A stretch of 64,000 nt of DNA from Ornithinimicrobium cryptoxanthini (GCF_023923205.1 NZ_CP099490.1:2976001-3040000); one strand, 5' to 3'; positions 9,808-19,083 are shown, numbered from the stretch's first letter. Notes: generated by a model not told the origin, from the sequence alone. A program made the numbers and translations.

Positions 9808-11073
9808 ATGGACAGTGAGATCCAACTCATTGCTGACGGCGAGGGACTGGCAGTCATCGGCGAGTCCGCGACTGTCGAACGCTTCCTCGCGTCTGAGGGG
9901 CTGCCGTCGAAGGACCTCGGCCTACACCGACTTCGCACGCTCATGGGTTCAGGAGGAGCGGTAGCCCAGGCAGGTTCAGAGATCGCGGCCTCCTCGGGCC
10001 GTTGGGTGAAACTCACGGAGGAATCTGCGCAAGCCATCAAGAAGTATGGACTGAGGGACAACTCGACGACGGGTCTCAGCACTGGCGTCCTCAAGGGAAG
10101 CAAGGGCCAGATCAAAGGATTCGTGGAGTTCGCGAAGGCTCCTGCCGCGTCTGCGCTGACCAATCCGGCGGTTCTCGCAGGCGCTGCCGGGATCATGGCG
10201 CAGGTCGCGATGCAACAGACGATGAGCGAGATCACGGACTACCTCGCAACCATCGATGAGAAAGTCGACGACGTGCTGCGCGCCCAGAAGGACGCCGTTC
10301 TTGCCCGAATGATCGGAGTCGGCTTTGTCATCGACGAGGCGATGACGATCCGGGAGAAGAGAGGTCGGGTCGACCAACTTACGTGGTCAAAAATTCAGAG
10401 TGCTCCGGCGACCATTGCGGAAACGCAGGCTTACGCTTTGCGCCAACTCGACTCCCTCGCGGAGAAGCTGGAGCGCAACGCAAACTTCGGTGATCTCGCC
10501 AAGGCGGCCAAGAAGGCAGACTCCCTATCGAAGGAGTGGCTTGGTGTGCTGGCGCGCTGTTTCCAGCTCCAAGACGCAGTCGCCGTGCTCGAGCTCGACC
10601 GGGTGTTTGACGCATCCCCGGATGAACTAGACGGGCATCGTCTGGGGCTGAAGGCTGCGCGGGCGAACCGGATGGAGCTCATCTCACGCAGCACCGAGCG
10701 CCTCATGGACCGCATGACCACGGCCGCTGGAACGGCCAACGCGAAGGTGCTCATGCACCCATCCAAAGCCCCTTCTGTAGTCCGATCGAGCAACCACCTT
10801 GCGGTCGCCGTCGTCGACTTTCACGGCAGGCTCGGAATCGAGGACGGACGGACGTCGCTAGATGCTAAGAGGTGGACGGACGCGGCTACAGAGGTCAAGG
10901 ACAGGGCAGCCGAGGCGGGGTTGGACGGTGTCAACGCCGCAAAGCGAGTCCGCAACGAGGCACGCGACCGAGCCAGATCAGCAACGGGCAAAATCTCCAG
11001 TCAACTCGTCGATCGCACGCGCCGCTGGAGCCGTGATGATGACAAAGCCGAAACGCCGACTGACATGCCTTAG
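9808..11073 (+). CDS. Uncharacterised actinobacterial protein, possible first gene of the helicase operon
   Basis: A 421-aa protein I recognise only as a widespread actinobacterial hypothetical. It has a compact N-terminal domain (1-45), a small-residue hydrophobic helix near 110-135 (NPAVLAGAAGIMAQ), long helices over about 140-350 (DEKVDDVLRAQKDAVLA and following), and a very basic C-terminus. The start at 9808 is chosen over an upstream frame because AGGAG lies just before it and the N-terminus is typical of the family. The gene ends 37 bases before the DUF6361 gene on the same strand, so it may share that operon. Role unknown; a membrane-associated or scaffold function is a guess. Confidence 0.7.
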   Translation: MDSEIQLIADGEGLAVIGESATVERFLASEGLPSKDLGLHRLRTLMGSGGAVAQAGSEIAASSGRWVKLTEESAQAIKKYGLRDNSTTGLSTGVLKGSKGQIKGFVEFAKAPAASALTNPAVLAGAAGIMAQVAMQQTMSEITDYLATIDEKVDDVLRAQKDAVLARMIGVGFVIDEAMTIREKRGRVDQLTWSKIQSAPATIAETQAYALRQLDSLAEKLERNANFGDLAKAAKKADSLSKEWLGVLARCFQLQDAVAVLELDRVFDASPDELDGHRLGLKAARANRMELISRSTERLMDRMTTAAGTANAKVLMHPSKAPSVVRSSNHLAVAVVDFHGRLGIEDGRTSLDAKRWTDAATEVKDRAAEAGLDGVNAAKRVRNEARDRARSATGKISSQLVDRTRRWSRDDDKAETPTDMP

Positions 11074-11110
11074 TCGTGCAATGTCCAGGTGACTGAGGCA
11101 GGCTGGCCAG

Positions 11111-12301
11111 ATGCCGTCGAAGCTCGCCTGGGTGGACTACTCCTCAGCCCACCGTGACGAGATGGATCGGCTCCTGGACGCCTTCCGCGACAGGGGGACG
11201 GTGGATGAGCTGGGCATCGGCACCGTCCGGGACACCTTCAGCGAATTGCTCTTTCCGGGCACCTCCACGCTGCACACGCGTGCCCGATATCTGCTCTTCG
11301 TCCCCTGGGTCGTCACGTCCATCACGAGTCGCCGGCTCCCCGCGGACCGGGCGGGGCGTGAGATGCGCCAGCAGGAGGTCCGACTCATCGAGTCGCTGCG
11401 CGCCGGAGATCTTGACGGAGGCGTCATCGGTCGAGACGCGCGCGCCAACCTCGCGCGCATGCCGAGCGTTGTCTACTGGGGCGCGCTGGCTGCCTACGAC
11501 ATCAAGCGCTGCGGGCACACGATCGAGCAGCACCTGCGCTACGCAGGCGAGCGACCACTGGCTTCAGTCGACGAGGACGACGACCCCCAGCACGTGCGCC
11601 ACGTCGACCCATGTTTCCGTCAGGTCCCGGTTCCCCCTGACAACTGGCTCAAGACCACCGACTTCACACTCAACCGTCACGAGGCTGAGTTTCTCCGCGA
11701 TCGCATCAACGACACCTGCCGCAACCGCTACCTCGGGTGGCTGGTCCAGCATGGGATCACCGGCGACCCCGGCATCCCCTGGGACGACACCCTCGTGGTG
11801 GGCCTGCCTCCCGAGCTTCTCCGCGGCTTGGCCCACGCGCACAGGTTCAGTGTGCTCCACGAGGGCGGGCCGATCCTCTACAACCTGCTGCTGGCGCGGG
11901 ACAAGAGTTGGGCGGACGGGGTGGATAGATACACCGAGCTCTTCCTCGCGTGGGCTAGCTACGAGGAGACGCGTCAGGCGGCGGGGACCTGGGACGGTGA
12001 GGACTTCTGGCGGTGCCTGTCCCAGGCCAGATGGCGGCTCAACACCTCCACTCGCGCCTATGTCGACACCTGGGTCGGACTCGTCCGTGAGGGACGGGAT
12101 CTGACCAGCGATCCCGCAGCCGAGAAACTCATCCGCGACCGTGAGCTGCGGCTCAAGGGTCGCCGGTCCCGTTTCGTCAACGCCGACGCGCTCGAGGCAT
12201 GGGAGGGCGGCAACGGGATGGGGCGGATGCTCTATCGCTGGTCCGAGACCAAGCAGCTCGTGCGCGACATCCACCAGGGGCTGGAGCGGGCCGATGCTTG
12301 A
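11111..12301 (+). CDS. DUF6361-type protein of the PLD/helicase operon
   Basis: A 396-aa soluble protein whose opening (LAWVDYSSAHRDEM, then a G-TVRDTFSELLFPGTS-like stretch and RYLLFVPW) matches my recollection of the DUF6361 family. Its biochemical role is unknown to me. The gene is followed with an 8-nt overlap by the PLD-family gene, which in turn overlaps the helicase gene by 4 nt, so the three are translated together. Such fixed linkage to a nuclease-like and a helicase protein suggests a subunit of one complex, plausibly in anti-phage defence. No catalytic motif is obvious. Confidence 0.75.
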   Translation: MPSKLAWVDYSSAHRDEMDRLLDAFRDRGTVDELGIGTVRDTFSELLFPGTSTLHTRARYLLFVPWVVTSITSRRLPADRAGREMRQQEVRLIESLRAGDLDGGVIGRDARANLARMPSVVYWGALAAYDIKRCGHTIEQHLRYAGERPLASVDEDDDPQHVRHVDPCFRQVPVPPDNWLKTTDFTLNRHEAEFLRDRINDTCRNRYLGWLVQHGITGDPGIPWDDTLVVGLPPELLRGLAHAHRFSVLHEGGPILYNLLLARDKSWADGVDRYTELFLAWASYEETRQAAGTWDGEDFWRCLSQARWRLNTSTRAYVDTWVGLVREGRDLTSDPAAEKLIRDRELRLKGRRSRFVNADALEAWEGGNGMGRMLYRWSETKQLVRDIHQGLERADA

Positions 12302-14150
12302 GCCGACCACCCGTGCCCTGTTCGTCGATGCCTTCCGTCCGCCCACGGGCCACGAGGTCGACCTCGCTGTCGGCACGACCTACACCCTGGGCCTGCGGAT
12401 GCTGTTCCTGCCCCCGTTGGCCATGGCCGCCCACGACCGTGAGATGCACCTCGTCGACGATCAGGTCGAAGATGATCAGGGTCACGCGCACAGCGACACG
12501 CTGGCCCTGCTGGAGTCGGTCCGTCGGTATGCCGACCGCACCACGGTGTACTGCCACGCCGGCGCGATCGGGTCCCCCGGCGCCTACCCACGGCTGTTGA
12601 CCTTCGCCGAGGACTGCGTCGTGCAGGTGCGGACGCCGGTGCCGGGCCACATCTTCCACCCCAAGGTGTGGGCGCTGCGGTTCCGTCGTGAGGACGAGGT
12701 GACCCATCGCCTCGTGGTGGGCAGTCGCAACCTCTCTGAGGACTCCTCGTGGGACACCCTCCTGGTCCTCGACGAGGGCCCGCGGGGTGAGGGGATCGAG
12801 GGCTCCCCGGCCGCGAACTTCGTCCGAACACTGCCCCGGTTCGCGCTGGGACACGTCGCCCCCGACCGGCCCGCACAGGCGGCAGACCTCGCCGACAGCC
12901 TCGCAGATGCCTGGTTCGAGCTGCCCAAGCCGTTCACAGGCGGCGAGCTGCGCCCGCTCGGCATCGGACCCGGTCGCGAGTCGGCGTGGCCCATGCCGCA
13001 GCGCCCCGACCGAGCAGTAGTCATCTCCCCCTTCCTCGACATCCCCACCACCACCCGGATCACGGCACGCAAACCTCCGGTGCTTGTCTCCCGTGAGGAG
13101 ACCTTCGCCCTCGTCGGGGCCGACGCGGTCCGGCATACCCAGGTCAAGGTGCTCAGTCCCCACGCAGAGGCCGAGCTCGCCACCGCATCCGGCACCGTCC
13201 GCACGCACCCTGGGGAGGTCCGCACCGGTCTGCACGCCAAGGTCCTGGTCTGGGACGACGGCCCCACTGGGCACGTCCTGACCGGTTCAGCCAACGCCAC
13301 CCACGCAGCCTTCCACGGCAATGTCGAGTTCGGTGTGCTGCTCACCGGCCCACGCCGAGTGTGCGGCGTGGAGGCGTTGCTCCCGGACAGTGGACCCTCC
13401 AGGGACCGGATCACATTCGGCCACATCCTCCAGGAGCACACAGTCTCGAACCCGGAGCCGGGTGAGGATCTGACCCTGGAGGCGGAGCGGCAGGCGACAC
13501 TTCATCACGAGGCGCTCCTGGAGGCCGGCCCCCGTTTGACCTGCGAGGAGGACGACGACGGCCGGTATGCCGTGTCCCTGACCTTCGAGCGCTCCATGCC
13601 TGGCAGCCCGGGGAGGACCATGGTTCGTCTCATCAGCCGCCCGCGGACCGACCGGCACCCACCGGACGAAGCGGTCTGGCGCGGTGTCCAGCTGACCCAG
13701 CTCACGCCATACCTCGAGGCGGTCACCCTCGTCACAGTCCCCGGCGAGGATGAGGACCTCGAGATCGCGAGCGTGCTCAAGGCAGAACTGCTCGACGCCC
13801 CGGAAGGGCGAGCATCGGCGGTGCTGCGCACCTATCTGGGATCCGAGGAGGCCATCGTGCGCTATCTCAGATATCTGCTCGACGACGTCGATGCGGGCTC
13901 GCTCTGGGAGGACCTGCACCTCCCGGATGGGGATGACGAGGCGCGTGCCCGCCCCAGGATGGCCTTCGAGGACCTGTCAATCCTCGAGCCCCTAATGCGG
14001 GCCGCCTCCGACGGCAGCGAGGCGCTCGACCGGGTGGCGGCACTGCTGCGCGACCTGGGTGTCAGTGAGGACGCGCCGGGAGTGGTGCCACCGCAGTTCC
14101 TGGCGATGTGGCAGGCGATCTGGCAGGCGGCGCGGGAGGAGCAACGATGA
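12294..14150 (+). CDS. Phospholipase D-family nuclease-like protein
   Basis: A 618-aa protein with two HKD-type half sites. The second is canonical: H314-x-K316-x4-D321 then GSAN at 331-334. The first keeps H122-x-K124 and GSRN at 143-146 but lacks the aspartate at the usual place. PLD-family proteins beside helicases are often nucleases in defence systems such as DISARM and Dpd. The start at 12294 overlaps the DUF6361 stop by 8 nt; a longer frame beginning at 12141 would lie inside that gene and is not supported. The stop overlaps the helicase start (ATGA). The C-terminal 250 residues carry no motif I can name. Confidence 0.85.
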   Translation: MLEPTTRALFVDAFRPPTGHEVDLAVGTTYTLGLRMLFLPPLAMAAHDREMHLVDDQVEDDQGHAHSDTLALLESVRRYADRTTVYCHAGAIGSPGAYPRLLTFAEDCVVQVRTPVPGHIFHPKVWALRFRREDEVTHRLVVGSRNLSEDSSWDTLLVLDEGPRGEGIEGSPAANFVRTLPRFALGHVAPDRPAQAADLADSLADAWFELPKPFTGGELRPLGIGPGRESAWPMPQRPDRAVVISPFLDIPTTTRITARKPPVLVSREETFALVGADAVRHTQVKVLSPHAEAELATASGTVRTHPGEVRTGLHAKVLVWDDGPTGHVLTGSANATHAAFHGNVEFGVLLTGPRRVCGVEALLPDSGPSRDRITFGHILQEHTVSNPEPGEDLTLEAERQATLHHEALLEAGPRLTCEEDDDGRYAVSLTFERSMPGSPGRTMVRLISRPRTDRHPPDEAVWRGVQLTQLTPYLEAVTLVTVPGEDEDLEIASVLKAELLDAPEGRASAVLRTYLGSEEAIVRYLRYLLDDVDAGSLWEDLHLPDGDDEARARPRMAFEDLSILEPLMRAASDGSEALDRVAALLRDLGVSEDAPGVVPPQFLAMWQAIWQAAREEQR

Positions 14151-17100
14151 CCCCAGAGCGTCCCGATCTCACCGCTGCGCTAGCGGGCCTGAAGGACTTC
14201 CAGCTGCGCACAGTCGACGCGGTCTGCGAGCGGCTGTGGGGTGAGGCCGACCCATCGGCACGGTTCCTCGTGGCCGACGAAGTGGGGCTGGGCAAGACCT
14301 TGGTCGCCAAGGGCGTGCTTGCCCGCACCGTCGACCACCTGTGGGAGTCGGATCACCGGATAGACATCGTCTACATCTGCTCCAACAGCCAGATCGCCCG
14401 TCAGAACCTGCGGCGACTCCACGCCGGGCTGCACACCGAGATCCCGCACGCCGACCGTCTCACCATGCTGCCCACCGTCCTGCACCAGATGAGCAGGCAG
14501 AAGGTCAACATCGTCTCATTCACGCCGGGCACGTCCTTCCACCTCGGCACCAGCGGGGGCACGGTGCGGGAGCGGGCACTGCTGCTGGTCATGCTCGAGC
14601 GCGCCTGGGGAGGCCGCCTCCTGCACGACCGCAAGTGGATGAAGTTCTTCCAGGGCGGCGCGGGCGAGCCCCGCATCCGATGGGAGATCCAGCAGGCCCG
14701 AGAGGGGGCGATCGGCGAGCCGTTGATCGAAGCCTTCACAGAGGCCCTGCGTCTGCCGTCCGATGACGGGCGACCCCTCCAGGAAACCCTTCGAGAGTGC
14801 GCCGACGAGTTCCGCTGGCTCCGGAAGGGCTCGGGCGTGCCGTATGCCGTGTCCACGCGTCGTTACCGGCTCATCAGCCAGTTGAGGCAGGCACTCGCCC
14901 GGATCTCCATCTCCCACCTCCAGCCCGACCTGGTGATCCTGGACGAGTTCCAGCGCTTCAGCCGGCTGCTCACCGGCGACGACGACGCCTCGCGTCTAGT
15001 GCAGTCACTGCTCGGGCCGGTGGAGGTCGAGCGTTCCGGCGCTGCGCGCACCGCGCGCACCCTGCTGTTGTCGGCCACCCCGTTCAAGATGTACACGCTC
15101 CCGGACGAGCCGGAGGGCGACGACCACTATCAGGATTTCTTGCACACCGTCGAGGTGCTCGCAGGCAAGGCGCGCGCCCGCATCGTGCGGGACGCCATGA
15201 GCGAGATGCGGGCCTGCCTCCTCCGCGGTGACCTAGTCGATGCGACCGTGGCCAAGGACGTCGCGGAAGTCGAGCTGCGCCGGGTGATGGCGCGCACTGA
15301 ACGTCTCGCCGCGACGTCCGACAGGGACGGCATGCTCACGTCACGGCGAGAGACCGTCCCGGTCACGACCTTGGACGTCCGGGACTACCTCAACCAGGCC
15401 CGGGTCTCCCGTGCGCTCGGGTCACACGACGGGCTGGAGTATTGGCGCAGCGCTCCGCATGTGTATGAGCTGATGGAGCGCTATGACGTCAAGCGTCGGA
15501 TCGAGGACGAACTCAAGGCCGGGACGGGCCGACTCGACGGACTACTTCGCACTCGCTTCACCCCGGATGATGTGGATGGCTTCGAGGAGATCGAACCGGG
15601 GAATCCGCGCGTCAGGTGGCTGGCCGACGACGTGCTGGGGTCTGGCGCCTGGAAAGCCGCCTGGCTCGCGCCCTCACTGCCCTACTACTCCCCTGTTGGG
15701 ATCTATGCCGAGCCCACGTTCCAGTCCTTCACGAAGCGCCTGGTCTTCTCGGCCTGGAGTGTCGCCCCCAAGGCGATCGCCACCACCTTGAGCTATGAGG
15801 TCGAGCGTCTCCTCGCGGCACGGTCGGCAACGATGCGCAACCGCGGCTACTTCGCACCGCGCCGGCGCGGGCTGCTGACACTGACCGTGAGCGAAGGCCG
15901 ACTCGGTGGGATGCCAGTTCTTGCGCTGCTCTACCCATCGGTGGCCCTTGGGCGCGCTGGTGACCCACTGAGGCTGGCCGCAGACCTCGGCCGCACGCTT
16001 CCTCTTGAGCGCTCGGCGATGCTTGACGTGGTGCGTGATCGGGTCGAGGGACTGCTTCGCCGCTTACCGACGGGGAGAGGAGACGGTGCGGTCGACCAAA
16101 GGTGGTACTGGGCGGCTCCGATCCTCTTGGACCGGCTGCAGGGCGTCTCCACGGTCGAGGGCTTGAGTTTCGGTGGCGAAAGCGCCTCGGATCTCGGCGC
16201 CGATGGGCTGAAGCAACACCTCGATGAGGCACTGCGCATCGAGGCCGATGAACTAGGGCTGCGACCCGACGATCTGCTCGACGTGCTGGCTGAGCTGGCA
16301 GTCGCTGGCCCGGCTGTGTGCTCCCTCCGCGCCCTGGCTCGGGCTGTCAGCGCCCCCGAAGACCTGAGCGCATCGGACCTGCGATCAACCGCATCAGAAC
16401 TGGCTTGGTCTCTTCGTGCCGTCTTCAACGGTGCAGAGATCATGGCGATCCTGGAGAGTGAGAGCGAGCACCCGTACTGGCGGCAGGTGCTGCGCCACTC
16501 GTTGGATGGCAACCTGCAGGCGGTGCTCGACGAGTACACCTCCGTCCTCAACGAAGCCCACTCGCTGGACCGTGAGCAACGGGGTGAGCACCTAGGTCGA
16601 CTGTCCATAGCCTTCAAGGAGGGCAGCGGACTTCAGGCCTCACCACAGGCGATGGACTTCTTCAGCAATGGCGTCGATGCCCCTAATCGCCGCCGCATTC
16701 GCACCCACTTCGCCGCCCGCTACGGCCGCGCAGCCGCGGTCGATGACAAGACCATGCAGCGCGAGACCCAGGTCCGCGAGGCGTTCAACTCGCCGTTCTG
16801 GCCATTCGTGCTCGCGTCGACGTCTGTCGGTCAGGAGGGGCTGGACTTCCACCACTACTCACACGCCGTGGTGCACTGGAACCTCCCATCTAACCCGGTG
16901 GACCTGGAGCAGCGAGAGGGACGGGTCCACCGTTACCGCGGGCATGCGGTGCGCAAGAACGTCGCCGAGAAGCATGGCGGGAACGCTCAACTGGTGGGGG
17001 GCGGCAATCCCTGGTCTACCCTCTTTGACCTCGCAGCGGCCGAGCGTGGCGACCGGTCGGAGATCTTCCCGGACTGGGTGTATCCCGGATCTGCCTCGAT

Positions 17101-17266
17101 CCTGCGGCTAGTGCCGGTTTTGCCGATGAGCCGTGGCACTCAGCACTACCGCAGGCTGCTCAAGACTCTCGGTGCCTATCGGCTCACGCTGGGGCAGCCT
17201 CGGCAAGAGGAGATGCTCGCCTACGTTGGTGAGCACAGGGAACTCGCGCTGGATCTGGCGCCCTGA
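14147..17266 (+). CDS. Large SNF2-like DEAD/DEAH-box helicase of the PLD operon
   Basis: A 1039-aa ATP-dependent helicase or translocase. Visible motifs are Walker A DEVGLGKT (44-51), a DEFQ motif II box (266-269), LLLSATPF (motif III), and near the C-terminus the ST-VGQEGLDFHHY and QREGRVHRYRG motifs (V and VI, the latter near 922). DEVGLGKT and DEFQ resemble SNF2-type helicases of bacterial defence operons. About 550 residues separate motif III from motif V, a large insertion suggesting extra domains. The ATG at 14147 has GGGAGGA seven bases before it and overlaps the PLD stop by 4 nt. All core motifs are intact. Confidence 0.9.
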   Translation: MTPERPDLTAALAGLKDFQLRTVDAVCERLWGEADPSARFLVADEVGLGKTLVAKGVLARTVDHLWESDHRIDIVYICSNSQIARQNLRRLHAGLHTEIPHADRLTMLPTVLHQMSRQKVNIVSFTPGTSFHLGTSGGTVRERALLLVMLERAWGGRLLHDRKWMKFFQGGAGEPRIRWEIQQAREGAIGEPLIEAFTEALRLPSDDGRPLQETLRECADEFRWLRKGSGVPYAVSTRRYRLISQLRQALARISISHLQPDLVILDEFQRFSRLLTGDDDASRLVQSLLGPVEVERSGAARTARTLLLSATPFKMYTLPDEPEGDDHYQDFLHTVEVLAGKARARIVRDAMSEMRACLLRGDLVDATVAKDVAEVELRRVMARTERLAATSDRDGMLTSRRETVPVTTLDVRDYLNQARVSRALGSHDGLEYWRSAPHVYELMERYDVKRRIEDELKAGTGRLDGLLRTRFTPDDVDGFEEIEPGNPRVRWLADDVLGSGAWKAAWLAPSLPYYSPVGIYAEPTFQSFTKRLVFSAWSVAPKAIATTLSYEVERLLAARSATMRNRGYFAPRRRGLLTLTVSEGRLGGMPVLALLYPSVALGRAGDPLRLAADLGRTLPLERSAMLDVVRDRVEGLLRRLPTGRGDGAVDQRWYWAAPILLDRLQGVSTVEGLSFGGESASDLGADGLKQHLDEALRIEADELGLRPDDLLDVLAELAVAGPAVCSLRALARAVSAPEDLSASDLRSTASELAWSLRAVFNGAEIMAILESESEHPYWRQVLRHSLDGNLQAVLDEYTSVLNEAHSLDREQRGEHLGRLSIAFKEGSGLQASPQAMDFFSNGVDAPNRRRIRTHFAARYGRAAAVDDKTMQRETQVREAFNSPFWPFVLASTSVGQEGLDFHHYSHAVVHWNLPSNPVDLEQREGRVHRYRGHAVRKNVAEKHGGNAQLVGGGNPWSTLFDLAAAERGDRSEIFPDWVYPGSASILRLVPVLPMSRGTQHYRRLLKTLGAYRLTLGQPRQEEMLAYVGEHRELALDLAP

Positions 17267-17339
17267 CGTAGCACATACAGAGGCAACGTGATCGTCGCGG
17301 CTAGGCTGAGTCGCACCAGGCCAACGAGACGGAGCGCCC

Positions 17340-18110
17340 GTGACCACACAGACCGACCAGTCGCGCTACACCCGGCTGCGCACCCTCAACTGGATCGCCG
17401 CGGCGTTGCACGCGGTTCAAGCAGTCGCCGTCGTCGTCCTGGCGACCGACTTCACCCTCCCGATCACCGCGACATACCTGTCCGGCCCGCCCGGCACCCC
17501 GCCCGGCGACCAGGTCACGCTGTGGGACGTCCCGACCGGCCTGGCCATCGCCGCCTTCCTGGCGCTGTCGGCGATCTTCCACGTCATCGTCGCCTCACCG
17601 GGAGCGTTCGACCGCTACCGGGCCGGGCTGGCGCAGGGCCACAACTACTTCCGGTGGGTGGAGTACTCCCTGTCCAGCTCGCTGATGATCGTCATCATCG
17701 CCCAACTGGTCGGCATCTCCAACGTGGTCGCCCTGCTCGCGCTCTTCGGCGTCAACGCGTCGATGATCCTCTTCGGCTGGCTGCAGGAGAAATATCACCA
17801 GCCCGGGGACGGCGGGTGGCTGCCCTTCATCTTCGGCTGCTTCGCCGGGGCCATCCCGTGGACCGCGGTCGTCATCTACACCATCGCCCCCGGGTCGACG
17901 ACCGGCGCCGAGCCGCCCGGTTTCGTCTACGGCATCATCGTCTCGCTCTTCCTCTTCTTCAACGTCTTCGCACTCGTCCAGTGGTTGCAGTACAGGCCCG
18001 TCGGCCGCTTCCGCAACTACCTCACCGGCGAGACGACCTACATCGTCCTCAGCCTCACGGCAAAGTCAGCGCTGGCCTGGCAGATCTTCGCCGGCACCCT
18101 CGTCGGCTGA
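17340..18110 (+). CDS. Heliorhodopsin
   Basis: A 256-aa seven-helix membrane protein of the heliorhodopsin family, light-sensing retinal proteins inserted with inverted topology compared with type 1 rhodopsins. The retinal Schiff-base lysine is K242 in LTAKSALAWQ. The counterion E108 lies in WVEYSLSSS. H24, H81 and S238 match the H23, H80 and S237 positions of the reference protein 48C12 with a constant shift of one. The GTG start at 17340 follows GAGACGGAG. It lies 73 bases after the helicase stop on the same strand, so read-through from that operon is possible. No retinal-synthesis gene is present in the window, so the chromophore must come from elsewhere. Confidence 0.93.
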   Translation: MTTQTDQSRYTRLRTLNWIAAALHAVQAVAVVVLATDFTLPITATYLSGPPGTPPGDQVTLWDVPTGLAIAAFLALSAIFHVIVASPGAFDRYRAGLAQGHNYFRWVEYSLSSSLMIVIIAQLVGISNVVALLALFGVNASMILFGWLQEKYHQPGDGGWLPFIFGCFAGAIPWTAVVIYTIAPGSTTGAEPPGFVYGIIVSLFLFFNVFALVQWLQYRPVGRFRNYLTGETTYIVLSLTAKSALAWQIFAGTLVG

Positions 18111-18422
18111 GGAGGGCCTCACTGGCCGCGCAGCCAACTCGTCGCGGATAGTCGCAAGCCCGTCACGGCCGTCAATAAGGGTGGCGGTACCGTCGAGGAC
18201 TTCAGTGGTCGTGGAACTGAAGCAGTGGGGCGCTACCGAGCGGTTCGAGACAGCGACACGGCTCTCGGGCAGAGTTATCCACAGGCTGCGCGAGGAGCGG
18301 GCGTCCGCCTCGCGGCGTGGCAGGGTGGCCGGTCATGATGACAACTCCTGGACCGCAGGTATCCCTCCGCCTCGAGGAGCGTCGGAATGGGCGAGCGACA
18401 CTGCAACATATGTCTAGTCTCC
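18111..18422. other. Intergenic stretch with a single DnaA-box sequence
   Basis: About 310 bases between heliorhodopsin and the hicA promoter without a convincing gene. A frame starting at 18181 lacks a ribosome binding site and has no recognisable content. One perfect DnaA box (TTATCCACA, 18275-18283) is present but isolated, so it is not evidence of an origin. Confidence 0.5.
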
Positions 18423-18452
18423 TTGCCTTGTTTTTGCCTATCTGGGTAGACT
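18423..18452 (+). promoter_or_regulatory. Predicted hicA promoter
   Basis: TTGCCT at 18423-18428 and TAGACT at 18447-18452 with an 18-base spacer resemble -35 and -10 boxes. The -10 box ends 7 bases before the GTG start of hicA, which predicts a leaderless transcript. Confidence 0.5.
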
Positions 18453-18459
18453 AAAGTCA

Positions 18460-18651
18460 GTGGTCAGCGACCAGCCCACGCGGGTCATGCAAAAGATGTT
18501 CCGGCGAGCCGGCTGGACGCCGGTGCGCAGCGTCGGTTCCCACACTGTGTGGGAATCACCGAGCGGCAAGAGATTCACCCTGCCTGACGGGCACAGGACG
18601 ATCTCTCCCGGAGTCGTGCGCAAGGCCACCAAGGCATTGGAGGAGGGCTGA
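18460..18651 (+). CDS. hicA: HicA-like toxin
   Basis: A 63-aa protein of the HicA mRNA-interferase type. The double-stranded RNA-binding-like fold is suggested by the conserved glycine-serine-histidine of SVGSHTVW, the following strand with a basic loop, and the helix starting ISPGVVRKATKAL. The GTG at 18460 fits a leaderless start; the alternative ATG at 18487 would give 54 residues starting MQKMFRRAGW, closer to typical HicA length. The stop overlaps the hicB start in a TGATG junction. Toxin-first order is standard for hicAB. Confidence 0.8.
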   Translation: MVSDQPTRVMQKMFRRAGWTPVRSVGSHTVWESPSGKRFTLPDGHRTISPGVVRKATKALEEG

Positions 18652-19043
18652 TGGTGCATCAAGTCGACGTCACACGGGACGGACGCTGGTGGATGGTGTC
18701 GATCCCCGAGATCGACGGGCTCACCCAGACCCGCCGACTGAGCGAAGCTGAGAGCATGGCCCGCGAGCACATCGCAGTGACGCTCGACGTGCCGCTGAGC
18801 ACTGTCGAGGTGACGATTCGCACAATCTCCGTCGACGATGTGGCGGTCTCCGACGAAGCCGCTGCGATCCAGCGCGACCGCACCGAGGCGGCAAGGCTGA
18901 ACGAGGAGGCGACCGCGCGCGCCGAGCGCCTGGCCAAGGCCCTCGTCGAGCACGCCGTGCCGATCCGCGACATTGGCACGGTCCTGCGTGTCTCCCATCA
19001 GCGCGCTCATCAGTTGGCGTCCCACGTGGCCAACGCCAGCTGA
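18651..19043 (+). CDS. hicB: HicB-like antitoxin
   Basis: A 130-aa protein. The N-terminal half (about 1-50) resembles the HicB partial RNase H-like fold (DGRWWMVSIPEIDGLTQ), which neutralises HicA. The C-terminal region (about 100-128, VPIRDIGTVLRVSHQRAHQL) looks like a helix-turn-helix that could bind the hicA promoter. It is translationally coupled to hicA. The segment between (80-105) is a charged helix. The pair probably autoregulates. Confidence 0.82.
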   Translation: MVHQVDVTRDGRWWMVSIPEIDGLTQTRRLSEAESMAREHIAVTLDVPLSTVEVTIRTISVDDVAVSDEAAAIQRDRTEAARLNEEATARAERLAKALVEHAVPIRDIGTVLRVSHQRAHQLASHVANAS

Positions 19044-19083
19044 GTCACGCCAGCGGCGACGTCCGCGCCCACCGGTGCGCAAC

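Noticed and set aside
18275..18283. Perfect DnaA box TTATCCACA
   Set aside because: Single copy, no cluster, no dnaA or dnaN nearby and no AT-rich unwinding region.
18181..18417. 78-codon plus-strand frame after heliorhodopsin
   Set aside because: No Shine-Dalgarno sequence, mixed low-information composition and no domain.
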